A DNA stretch of 64,000 nucleotides from Auanema rhodensis. Taxonomy: Eukaryota > Nematoda > Chromadorea > Rhabditida > Rhabditidae. Below the pieces are notes generated by a model. It ran no database searches and was not told where the DNA came from. It worked only from the letters and a program-made list of their open reading frames with translations. The stretch spans positions 5,828,001 through 5,892,000 of the forward strand of contig OZ059898.1 in NCBI GenBank assembly GCA_964057225.1, in the 5' to 3' direction. The translations under genes were made by a program, and so were the position numbers. Below are positions 1-10,800 of the stretch, one piece after another (within the stretch, counting starts at the first letter, position 1; every line of letters starts with the position of its first letter).

Positions 1-178
1 CCACTACACCACGAGATCGCTGATAGTTCTCTTTTCATAGAAAATCATATTCTGATTAGCTTATGTTTATGACACCAAAATGTTCCGTCAAGAACTGAAA
101 GATATGACTTCTGATACCTCTGATATGAGAGAAAATCATATTCTTAATGACTTTTAGCTCTGTTACTTCACTGTAAGT

Positions 179-192
179 AAAAAAAACTAAAA
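179..192 (-). terminator. Pol III oligo-T terminator of array tRNA
   Basis: On the tRNA strand, TTTT begins four bases after the discriminator base and is followed by a second run of eight T. Many units of blocks 2 and 3 have shorter second runs (TTTTT broken by C or A), but the proximal TTTT is kept throughout. Every unit therefore has its own terminator. Confidence 0.85.
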
Positions 193-207
193 CATATGAT
201 CTCGGGC

Positions 208-218
208 GGGCTCGAACC
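208..218 (-). promoter_or_regulatory. Pol III B box (internal promoter)
   Basis: tRNA nucleotides 52-62 read GGTTCGAGCCC, a full match to the B-box consensus GGTTCGANNCC. It is conserved through the array apart from one T-loop variant, the copy at 23263. Confidence 0.88.
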
Positions 219-250
219 GCCGGCCTTCTGTGTGTTAGACAGATGTGATA

Positions 251-262
251 ACCACTACACCA
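251..262 (-). promoter_or_regulatory. Pol III A box (internal promoter)
   Basis: tRNA nucleotides 8-19 read TGGTGTAGTGGT, a match to the A-box consensus TRGYNNARNNGG. It is present in all array copies except the one at 17487, where one base of it is changed. Confidence 0.85.
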
Positions 263-3200
263 CGAGATCGCTGATAGTTCTCTTTTCATAGAAAATCATA
301 TTCTGATTAGCTTATGTTTATGACACCAAAATGTTCCGTCAAGAACTGAAAGATATGACTTCTGATACCTCTGATATGAGAGAAAATCATATTCTTAATG
401 ACTTTTAGCTCTGTTACTTCACTGTAAGTAAAAAAAACTAAAACATATGATCTCGGGCGGGCTCGAACCGCCGGCCTTCTGTGTGTTAGACAGATGTGAT
501 AACCACTACACCACGAGATCGCTGATAGTTCTCTTTTCATAGAAAATCATATTCTGATTAGCTTATGTTTATGACACCAAAATGTTCCGTCAAGAACAGA
601 AAAATATGACTTCTGCTACCTCTGATAAGAGAGAAAATCATATTCTTAATGACTTTTAGCTCTGTTACTTCACTGTAAGTAAAAAAAACTAAAACATATG
701 ATCTCGGGCGGGCTCGAACCGCCGGCCTTCTGTGTGTTAGACAGATGTGATAACCACTACACCACGAGATCGCTGATAGTTCTCTTTTCATAGAAAATCA
801 TATTCTGATTAGCTTATGTTTATGACACCAAAATGTTCCGTCAAGAACTGAAAGATATGACTTCTGATACCTCTGATATGAGAGAAAATCATATTCTTAA
901 TGACTTTTAGCTCTGTTACTTCACTGTAAGTAAAAAAAACTAAAACATATGATCTCGGGCGGGCTCGAACCGCCGGCCTTCTGTGTGTTAGACAGATGTG
1001 ATAACCACTACACCACGAGATCGCTGATAGTTCTCTTTTCATAGAAAATCATATTCTGATTAGCTTATGTTTATGACACCAAAATGTTCCGTCAAGAACA
1101 GAAAAATATGACTTCTGATACCTCTGATAAGAGAGAAAATCATATTCTTAATGACTTGTAGCTCTGTTACTTCACTGTAAGTAAAAAAAACTAAAACATA
1201 TGATCTCGGGCGGGCTCGAACCGCCGGCCTTCTGTGTGTTAGACAGATGTGATAACCACTACACCACGAGATCGCTGACAGTTCTCTTTTCATAGAAAAT
1301 CATATTCTGATTAGCTTATGTTTATGACACCAAAATGTTCCGTCAAGAACAGAAAAATATGACTTCTGCTACCTCTGATAAGAGAGAAAATCATATTCTT
1401 AATGACTTGTAGCTCTGTTACTTCACTGTAAGTAAAAAAAACTAAAACATATGATCTCGGGCGGGCTCGAACCGCCGGCCTTCTGTGTGTTAGACAGATG
1501 TGATAACCACTACACCACGAGATCGCTGTTAGCTCTATTTTCATAGAAAATCATATTCTGATTAGCTTATGTTTATGACACAAAAATGTTCGGTCAAGAA
1601 CTGAAAAATATGACTTCTGATACCTTTGATAAGAGAGAAAATCATATTCTTAATGACTTGTAGCTCTAATACTTCACTGTAAGTAAGAAAAACTAAAACA
1701 TATGATCTCGGGCGGGCTCGAACCGCCGGCCTTCTGTGTGTTAGACAGATGTGATAACCACTACACCACGAGATCGCTGATACATCTCTTATCATACGAA
1801 ATCATATTCTGATTAGCTTATGGTTATGACACAAAAATGTTCGGTCAAGAACTGAAAAATATGATTTCTGATACTTCTGATATGGGAGAAAATCAAATTC
1901 TTATTGACTTGTAGCTCTGATACTTCACTGTAAGTAAGAAAAACTAAAACATATGATCTCGGGCGGGCTCGAACCGCCGGCCTTCTGTGTGTTAGACAGA
2001 TGTGATAACCACTACACCACGAGATCGCTGACAGTTCTCTTTTCATAGAAAATCATATTCTGATTAGCTTATGTTTATGACACCAGAATGTTCCGTCAAG
2101 AACAGAAAAATATGACTTCTGATACCTCTGATATGAGAGAAAATCATATTCTTAATGACTTGTAGCTCTGTTACTTCACTGTAAGTAAAAAAAGATAAAA
2201 CATATGATCTCGGGCGGGCTCGAACCGCCGGCCTTCTGTGTGTTAGACAGATGTGATAACCACTACACCACGAGATCGCTGATAGTTCTCTTTTCATAGA
2301 AAATCATATTCTGATTAGCTTATGTTTATGACACCAAAATGTTCCGTCAAGAACAGAAAAATATGACTTCTGATACCTCTGATATGAGAGAAAATCATAT
2401 TCTTAATGACTTGTAGCTCTGTTACTTCACTGTAAGTAAAAAAAACTAAAACATATGATCTCGGGCGGGCTCGAACCGCCGGCCTTCTGTGTGTTAGACA
2501 GATGTGATAACCACTACACCACGAGATCGCTGATAGTTCTCTTTTCATAGAAAATCATATTCTGATTAGCTTATGTTTATGACACCAAAATGTTCCGTCA
2601 AGAACAGAAAAATATGACTTCTGATACCTCTGATATGAGAGAAAATCATATTCTTAATGACTTGTAGCTCTGTTTCTTCACTGTAAGTAAAAAAAACTAA
2701 AACATATGATCTCGGGCGGGCTCGAACCGCCGGCCTTCTGTGTGTTAGACAGATGTGATAACCACTACACCACGAGATCGCTGATAGTTCTCTTTTCATA
2801 GAAAATCATATTCTGATTAGCTTATGTTTATGACACAAAAATGTTCCGTCAAGAACAGAAAAATATGACTTCTGATACCTCTGATATGAGAGAAAATCAT
2901 ATTCTTAATGACTTGTAGCTCTGTTACTTCACTGTAAGTAAAAAAAACTAAAACATATGATCTCGGGCGGGCTCGAACCGCCGGCCTTCTGTGTGTTAGA
3001 CAGATGTGATAACCACTACACCACGAGATCGCTGATAGTTCTCTTTTCATAGAAAATCATATTCTGATTAGCTTATGTTTATGACACCAAAATGTTCCGT
3101 CAAGAACAGAAAAATATGACTTCTGATACCTCTGATAAGAGAGAAAATCATATTCTTAATGACTTGTAGCTCTGTTACTTCACTGTAAGTAAAAAAAACT

Positions 3201-3961
3201 AAAACATATGATCTCGGGCGGGCTCGAACCGCCGGCCTTCTGTGTGTTAGACAGATGTGATAACCACTACACCACGAGATCGCTGATAGTTCTCTTTTCA
3301 TAGAAAATCATATTCTGATTAGCTTATGTTTATGACACCAAAATGTTCCGTCAAGAACAGAAAAATATGACTTCTGATACCTCTGATATGAGAGAAAATC
3401 ATATTCTTAATGACTTGTAGCTCTGTTACTTCACTGTAAGTTAAAAATACTAAAACATATGATCTCGGGCGGGCTCGAACCGCCGGCCTTCTGTGTGTTA
3501 GACAGATGTGATAACCACTACACCACGAGATCGCTGATAGTTCTCTTTTCATAGAAAATCATATTCTGATTAGTTTATGTTTATGACACCAAAATGTTCC
3601 GTCAAGAACAGAAAAATATGACTTCTGATACCTCTGATATGAGAGAAAATCATATTCTTAATGACTTGTAGCTCTAATACTTCACTGTAAGTAAGAAAAA
3701 CTAAAACATATGATCTCGGGCGGGCTCGAACCGCCGGCCTTCTGTGTGTTAGACAGATGTGATAACCACTACACCACGAGATCGCTGATAGTTCTCTTTT
3801 CATAGAAAATCATATTCTGATTAGCTTATGTTTATGACACCAAAATGTTCCGTCAAGAACAGAAAGATATGACTTCTGATACCTCTGATATGAGAGAAAA
3901 TCATATTCTTAATGACTTTTAGCTCTGTTACTTCACTGTAAGTAAAAAAAACTAAAACATA

Positions 3962-4034
3962 TGATCTCGGGCGGGCTCGAACCGCCGGCCTTCGGTGTGT
4001 TAGACAGATGTGATAACCACTACACCACGAGATC
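3962..4034 (-). tRNA. tRNA-Val(AAC) variant with anticodon-stem mismatch
   Basis: One base of the 3' anticodon stem is changed (ACCGA instead of ACAGA), which replaces a T-A pair by a T-C mismatch. The identical change occurs in the copies at 4464-4536 and 4966-5038, always in alternate units, so the three derive from duplication of a two-unit block. These copies may be impaired. Confidence 0.85.
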
Positions 4035-6620
4035 GCTGATAGTTGTCTTTTCATAGAAAATCATATTCTGATTAGCTTATGTTTATGACACCAAAATGTT
4101 CCGTCAAGAACAGAAAAATATGACTTCTGCTACCTCTGATAAGAGAGAAAATCATATTCTTAATGACTTGTAGCTCTGTTACTTCACTGTAAGTAAAAAA
4201 AACTAAAACATATGATCTCGGGCGGGCTCGAACCGCCGGCCTTCTGTGTGTTAGACAGATGTGATAACCACTACACCACGAGATCGCTGATAGTTCTCTT
4301 TTCATAGAAAATCATATTCTGATTAGCTTATGTTTATGACACCAAAATGTTCCGTCAAGAACAGAAAGATATGACTTCTGATACCTCTGATATGAGAGAA
4401 AATCATATTCTTAATGACTTTTAGCTCTGTTACTTCACTGTAAGTAAAAAAAACTAAAACATATGATCTCGGGCGGGCTCGAACCGCCGGCCTTCGGTGT
4501 GTTAGACAGATGTGATAACCACTACACCACGAGATCGCTGATAGTTGTCTTTTCATAGAAAATCATATTCTGATTAGCTTATGTTTATGACACCAAAATG
4601 TTCCGTCAAGAACAGAAAAATATGACTTCTGCTACCTCTGATAAGAGAGAAAATCATATTCTTAATGACTTGTAGCTCTGTTACTTCACTGTAAGTAAAA
4701 AAAACTAAAACATATGATCTCGGGCGGGCTCGAACCGCCGGCCTTCTGTGTGTTAGACAGATGTGATAACCACTACACCACGAGATCGCTGATAGTTCTC
4801 TTTTCATAGAAAATCATATTCTGATTAGCTTATGTTTATGACACCAAAATGTTCCGTCAAGAACAGAAAAATATGACTTCTGATACCTCTGATATGAGAG
4901 AAAATCATATTCTTAATGACTTTTAGCTCTGTTACTTCACTGTAAGTAAAAAAAACTAAAACATATGATCTCGGGCGGGCTCGAACCGCCGGCCTTCGGT
5001 GTGTTAGACAGATGTGATAACCACTACACCACGAGATCGCTGATAGTTCTCTTTTCATAGAAAATCATATTCTGATTAGCTTATGTTTATGACACCAAAA
5101 TGTTCCGTCAAGAACAGAAAAATATGACTTCTGCTACCTCTGATAAGAGAGAAAATCATATTCTTAATGACTTGTAGCTCTGTTACTTCACTGTAAGTAA
5201 AAAAAACTAAAACATATGATCTCGGGCGGGCTCGAACCGCCGGCCTTCTGTGTGTTAGACAGATGTGATAACCACTACACCACGAGATCGCTGATAGTTC
5301 TCTTTTCATAGAAAATCATATTCTGATTAGCTTATGTTTATGACACCAAAATGTTCCGTCAAGAACAGAAAAATATGACTTCTGATACCTCTGATAAGAG
5401 AGAAAATCATATTCTTAATGACTTGTAGCTCTGTTACTTCACTGTAAGTAAAAAAAACTAAAACATATGATCTCGGGCGGGCTCGAACCGCCGGCCTTCT
5501 GTGTGTTAGACAGATGTGATAACCACTACACCACGAGATCGCTGATAGTTCTCTTTTCATAGAAAATCATATTCTGATTAGCTTATGTTTATGACACCAA
5601 AATGTTCCGTCAAGAACAGAAAAATATGACTTCTGATACCTCTGATATGAGAGAAAATCATATTCTTAATGACTTGTAGCTCTGTTACTTCACTGTAAGT
5701 TAAAAATACTAAAACATATGATCTCGGGCGGGCTCGAACCGCCGGCCTTCTGTGTGTTAGACAGATGTGATAACCACTACACCACGAGATCGCTGATAGT
5801 TCTCTTTTCATAGAAAATCATATTCTGATTAGTTTATGTTTATGACACCAAAATGTTCCGTCAAGAACAGAAAAATATGACTTCTGATAACTCTGATATG
5901 AGAGAAAATCATATTCTTAATGACTTTTAGCTCTGTTACTTCACTGTAAGTAAAAAAAACTAAAACATATGATCTCGGGCGGGCTCGAACCGCCGGCCTT
6001 CTGTGTGTTAGACAGATGTGATAACCACTACACCACGAGATCGCTGATAGTTCTCTTTTCATAGAAAATCATATGCTGATTAGCCTATGGTTATGACACA
6101 AAAATGTTCCGTCAAGAACAGAAAAATATGACTTCTGATACCTCTGATATGAGAGAAAATCATATTCTTAATGACTTGTAGCTCTGTTACTTCACTGTAA
6201 GTAAAAAAAACTAAAACATATGATCTCGGGCGGGCTCGAACCGCCGGCCTTCTGTGTGTTAGACAGATGTGATAACCACTACACCACGAGATCGCTGATA
6301 GTTCTCTTTTCATAGAAAATCATATGCTGATTAGCCTATGGTTATGACACAAAAATGTTCCGTCAAGAACAGAAAAATATGACTTCTGATACCTCTGATA
6401 TGAGAGAAAATCATATTCTTAATGACTTTTAGCTCTGTTACTTCACTGTAAGTAAAAAAAACTAAAACATATGATCTCGGGCGGGCTCGAACCGCCGGCC
6501 TTCTGTGTGTTAGACAGATGTGATAACCACTACACCACGAGATCGCTGATAGTTCTCTTTTCATAGAAAATCATATTCTGATTAGTTTATGTTTATGACA
6601 CCAAAATGTTCCGTCAAGAA

Positions 6621-6868
6621 TGTGGCGATCTACCACAAGTGTATAGTATGGTTGGAAGTAAAACACAAATTGAATATGTAGAAAAGGGTTTATTGATGAA
6701 TTAACAAGACAAGCACGGAATAAAATCACTGACTGCGAACGTTGAAAATGTAAGTCTGATCTCTTCTCGTGGGCGGTCGTCAGCCTGAAACAAAGAGTTA
6801 GTCATGCCACATGTATAACACAACATGTGGTATGGATAAAAATTACTTAGGAAGTTACAAGAAAGAAG

Positions 6869-6908
<40 letters not shown>

Positions 6909-6973
6909 AGGAAAGACAAATAAAACAATTGTTGAAGATAAAATTTATACAAACTCACTCGCTTATCGCGACA
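6621..6973 (-). repeat. 3' LTR of BEL/Pao element
   Basis: This 353-bp LTR reads TGTCGCG at one end and CGCCACA at the other on the element strand. By eye it is identical to the copy at 16023-16375. It contains a (GA)n run at about 6876-6906. The base before it ends the 5-bp sequence AAGAA, which recurs after the other LTR. Confidence 0.95.
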
Positions 6974-7003
6974 CTCCCGGCAATGCGGGAATGAGAAGAA
7001 GGC

Positions 7004-7516
7004 CTACAAAGGTCTTTTACGTTTTATATCACCACAAACCACTCCATGATGCGTATCCGCCTTACATCTATAGCAGGATACCTCGCAAATCGCTGGATGT
7101 TTTTGATTCAAACATCTGATGCATAACCCCAGTTCATGAAGACGGAGAGTGCGTTCCGGTGAGGAAGGATAAATCGGACAGGCCGCAGTACGGTGCCCAT
7201 CAGCTGTCGGTTTATTGCAGAATACACATGAAGCTTTAGGAGCAGTCTGAATGGTCAAATTGTCTAGTTTCAGATTTAACGAATGTTGAATATTGTCCAG
7301 TCGTTCGGATAGATGGTTCACCGCGCTAGCTAGGTGCTCGTAGAGCCTCTTTTCAAGCACAATTAGTTGCCTCAGATTGGCAGCAGTGTTAGGTAGATGG
7401 GAATATTTTTTGAGCTCTTCCTCAAAGGAAGCATTCTCAATTATATTCGAGACAATATCTTCCATTTTCATGGAATATAGGAGAAACATGAGCTGCATCC
7501 TTATATACATGTTCAC
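7004..7516 (-). CDS. Accessory zinc-knuckle ORF of the BEL/Pao element
   Basis: This 170-codon ORF lies between the main polyprotein and the 3' LTR, ending about 30 bp before the LTR. The N-terminal 90 residues look helical and partly coiled. The C-terminal third (about residues 96-160) holds three zinc-binding CCHC-type clusters: CVFC..H....C, CIRC....H...C and CYRC....H....C. The spacing and order resemble the three knuckles of the element's own Gag, so it may be a diverged duplicate of the Gag nucleocapsid end or an RNA-binding accessory protein. Its start is uncertain: an internal Met at codon 16 or 18 is possible. I recognise no named family beyond the zinc clusters. Confidence 0.7.
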   Translation of the reverse strand: MNMYIRMQLMFLLYSMKMEDIVSNIIENASFEEELKKYSHLPNTAANLRQLIVLEKRLYEHLASAVNHLSERLDNIQHSLNLKLDNLTIQTAPKASCVFCNKPTADGHRTAACPIYPSSPERTLRLHELGLCIRCLNQKHPAICEVSCYRCKADTHHGVVCGDIKRKRPL

Positions 7517-7812
7517 ATCTGGACTTTAAACGCTGATTAACATCTATTAGTTTATTGTACAATGGTGTGTTTAGGTTATCTTGTTACAGATACAATGAAT
7601 TTTAGAGCCTGTACAAAAGGTTATGTGTTATGTAACTGAGTTGGATAAAAGAAACTTGATACTACCATAAATTGAAAAGAAAGAAAAACAATGATATTGT
7701 TTTATTACAATGGTTATATTCGTACATAATGCTTTCTTTTTCTTTTGTTTCATTATTATTTCAATTTTTAATTTTAAATTTAATCTCCACAAGAAATTCT
7801 TCTCTTATGCTT
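7517..7812. other. Non-coding spacer between the two retroelement ORFs
   Basis: This AT-rich stretch of about 300 bp separates the end of the long polyprotein from the accessory ORF. No coding region is evident. It could hold the splice acceptor or promoter needed to express the accessory ORF, but I could not identify one with confidence. Confidence 0.5.
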
Positions 7813-10800
7813 TTAAAATCTTTGATCCCGAAATAAGGCTTTTGATTTTATCCACAGTGTGAATATCCTGGTAGCTATCCATTGTGTGGTTAAGACTGTA
7901 TTCAAAACTACACAGTACATGATGGGTGTACATGCCACATATCCTATGGTGGCGGTTATTGCAACGCCTATCAATATGATTCCCAACTTTGATAAAATTA
8001 ACTTGAAGATTGGAGCGAAGTCAATGGATTTGGATTCTGTACCCTTACTTGAGTCACTTTCGTTTATTTCATCTATGCTTGCTATGTGATGTAATATTCC
8101 TTTAATAATGATCTTAATTTTTTTATTGTCGCATGTGGTATAGCATAATTCATCAATCTGAGAATTTTCTCTTTTCATTGTTACTTTTGTGATTGCTACT
8201 TTTGGAGAGCATTTTATCATGAATACTTCTTTTTGACATTCGATAGAAATCCATGTTTCTTCTGCCGTAAGGCATTGGAATTCTGCGAATGCACCCTGCC
8301 CGCAGGAGTAGCAACCTGATAGTTTTGTCAGGGCAGGTGCGCAAGGCAAATTGTTGGAGAAAATCACTGAGTTTAAGAATAGGGATGAATCGACCGTAAC
8401 TAAATTTTCGTCTAAATTCGTAGAGAATGATAACGTGTTATCTTTAGTTTTAAAGTTTTGGTTAGGAGATTTTATGTCTGATGTATTGGACATTTTTTCA
8501 AAAGTAGGGGTATCACACCTACATTTTATTTCATCAAATCTATTGAATGTGCAAGGGCAGAATGAGGATACTGTACAGTTATTAAAATGTTTTAATGCGG
8601 CTTCCTCTGTTGCACATTGAATTATTCCCTTTGTGTGTATATCCGTAATGTACGTGTTTTCTTTGGAGGAAAAAAATAATTTTGTGTACATTTCTGGAGG
8701 AGGTTGTGATTGTGATAACGTTGTTATATTGAAAAGTTGTTCACGATTTTTCGTGTGAGGTTGTAGAGTGATATTGTAATTATTTTTCTGCTGGAGTAAT
8801 GTTGTTTCTATATTAAATACGGTTTGGGTGGACCAACTATCACAAGTATAGACTTCGTATACTTCCTCAGTGACGGGTATATGCTCTATTTTGTAGAAAA
8901 GACAAGGATCTGTCCAAATCATAGGACATGTGTAAAATCTCGCTGACGATGTGAAGCAACCTGATTGTGAAGGGAACGTATATGGTTGTAGTTCCTCGAT
9001 TTTATTATGGAGCGAGTTAGTTTCACATGTTCCGTCACACGAGCCCCGGTGACGGCATCGTAATATGCTCAATATGTTGACGGTTGTCTGTCTAGTGAAG
9101 TATCTAGTATTCTTTTGGCAGACATGTTCAGTATATAGTTTAGTTATTTTAAATTGACCAATTTCATGATTAGAATGCGTTATGGTAATGCATAATTGTT
9201 TTGTTCCGGGAGAAAATATGATATCTTGACTGTATTCGTGATAACAAGCTAAGTTGTCATCGCATCGTATGTTAACGAAGTGTTGAACATGAACATCGGA
9301 ACATGAACTGCAGCTTCCAATACATAAAGCCAAGATGATTGCCAGTAACGATGGTAAAGATGTTTGCGACCCTCTAGTAAAGAGAGAGAATTTTGGTGGC
9401 TTTCTCGTATGGTTTAAAATAGGGTAAATATGCTTTTGAAAGGTTTCATGATCCACAATATTAGCGTCTTGTGTGTTCGTTTGTTTTAATTGCAACGTAT
9501 CATTGTGGTCTTCTGTTATTTTTTGATCAGTTTCATGATCTTCTTGTTCGGAGATTGTTTTATGTTTTAATTTCATGATGTTGAGCATGGTTTGAGTGTT
9601 TTTGGACCATGTCTTATATCTATATTGGCTGTAGCCCATGCGGCATAGACAAGAGACTATGAGGGTAACTGCCATAATGGTTATTAGCACTGTCCATGTT
9701 GCCATTTCTGGGGAGCAATGAGGATTCGCTATAAGTTTTGTGGTGAACATGTTAGAGTCCTTGCAACTATTGATTTCTTCGGCATATGTCGAAGTAATTA
9801 TAATCGGTAAGGAAAGCGCTTTCATTATGTCAGCTGCTACTTTTGGGTTTATTTTATTTTTTCTTTGGTGTGTAGCATAGGACATTTTTAGTGGGAAGGC
9901 TTTTATAATTTCCTTCTCAGTGACATCATCTTGTTCTGTATGTTTTGCTGTTTTTACTGATGATTGTTTTGTCTTATTTTGAGGTCGATCATTTGTTGCA
10001 TCCTCATTATTCTCTGTTTCTGGAGTGTATGTATTATCATGTTGAGAGTTATCTGAGTCATATGCAATATCGTAATTATGGCTAACATCATTTATGTCTT
10101 TATTCTCATGTATTGTTTGATCTGTATGTTCTATAGGATGATCGAAAAGTATATTGTCTAATACAATATCAGTATGTGGGGTTCTATCTGTTGAGCTATT
10201 ATTTTCTTGAACTATGTGTGAGTTGTCTTCTATGATTTTGTTGCTGTTAGTGTTGCATCTTATCTCTAGTGGATAGAGCTGATTGATGGATCGAATAATT
10301 ATGTTTCCGTTGCTTGTTGCAACTTTTGCTGAACGTATGTTGCCATCTGAACTAGTGATTGTTTCAATGATGCGACCTAGTTTCCATGTTCCTCGTGGCA
10401 ACATGTCGTTTTGTATCAATACTATTTCATCTGGTTGGGGGAAGATGTTTGTGTGATTCTTTCTATGGTGTTTATGCTTAAATATATCTTTTAAGCTTGT
10501 TAGATATTCTTCTTGAAATCGTTTCCAAAATTTAGATGCTGAGTCTTCTGATAATTGAAGCGCTTCTAGCGCTTGCTCTGTTGATTGAATCGTTTGAATA
10601 TCGCTATGGATATCAAATATATGAGTATCCGCGTTGTTTTCAGGTAATGAAAACTTTATGGCTGATGTTAAAAAGTCAATTGGCCTTATGGGTAGAGTAT
10701 CTAAATTATCTGGGTGTGGATGGGTGAGTGGGCGTGTATTAATTATAGCTTCTATTTTTACAATGGCTGTGTGTAAGTCATCCAGGGACATTCGACTAGG

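Larger units (their letters stand above)
197..269 (-). tRNA. tRNA-Val(AAC), representative array copy
   Basis: The reverse complement folds as a complete 73-nt cloverleaf without intron: acceptor stem GATCTCG/CGAGATC, a D arm with the usual GTGTAGTGGTTATCAC pattern, anticodon stem TCTGT/ACAGA around the loop CTAACAC (anticodon AAC), a 5-nt variable region, T stem GGCGG/CCGCC around TTCGAGC, and discriminator A. Anticodon bases A35 and C36 plus A73 agree with known valine identity elements. CCA is not encoded, as expected in a eukaryote. The same model fits the other full copies in the window, apart from the listed variants. Confidence 0.95.
1..6620 (-). repeat. tRNA-Val(AAC) tandem array, block 1 (26 full units)
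   Basis: The block consists of head-to-tail copies of a 251-bp unit with no length change. Full tRNA copies start (lower coordinate) at 197 and every 251 bp to 6472, each 73 nt on the minus strand. The last 18 nt of another copy lie at 1-18, so the array continues beyond the window. The non-tRNA part of each unit (178 bp) is AT-rich and varies at a limited set of sites, while the tRNA part is almost invariant. The block is interrupted at 6620 by a BEL/Pao insertion and resumes at 16376. A 77-codon open frame runs through nearly every unit on the tRNA strand, but it is the tRNA plus its flanks read as protein and I do not treat it as a gene. Confidence 0.97.
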
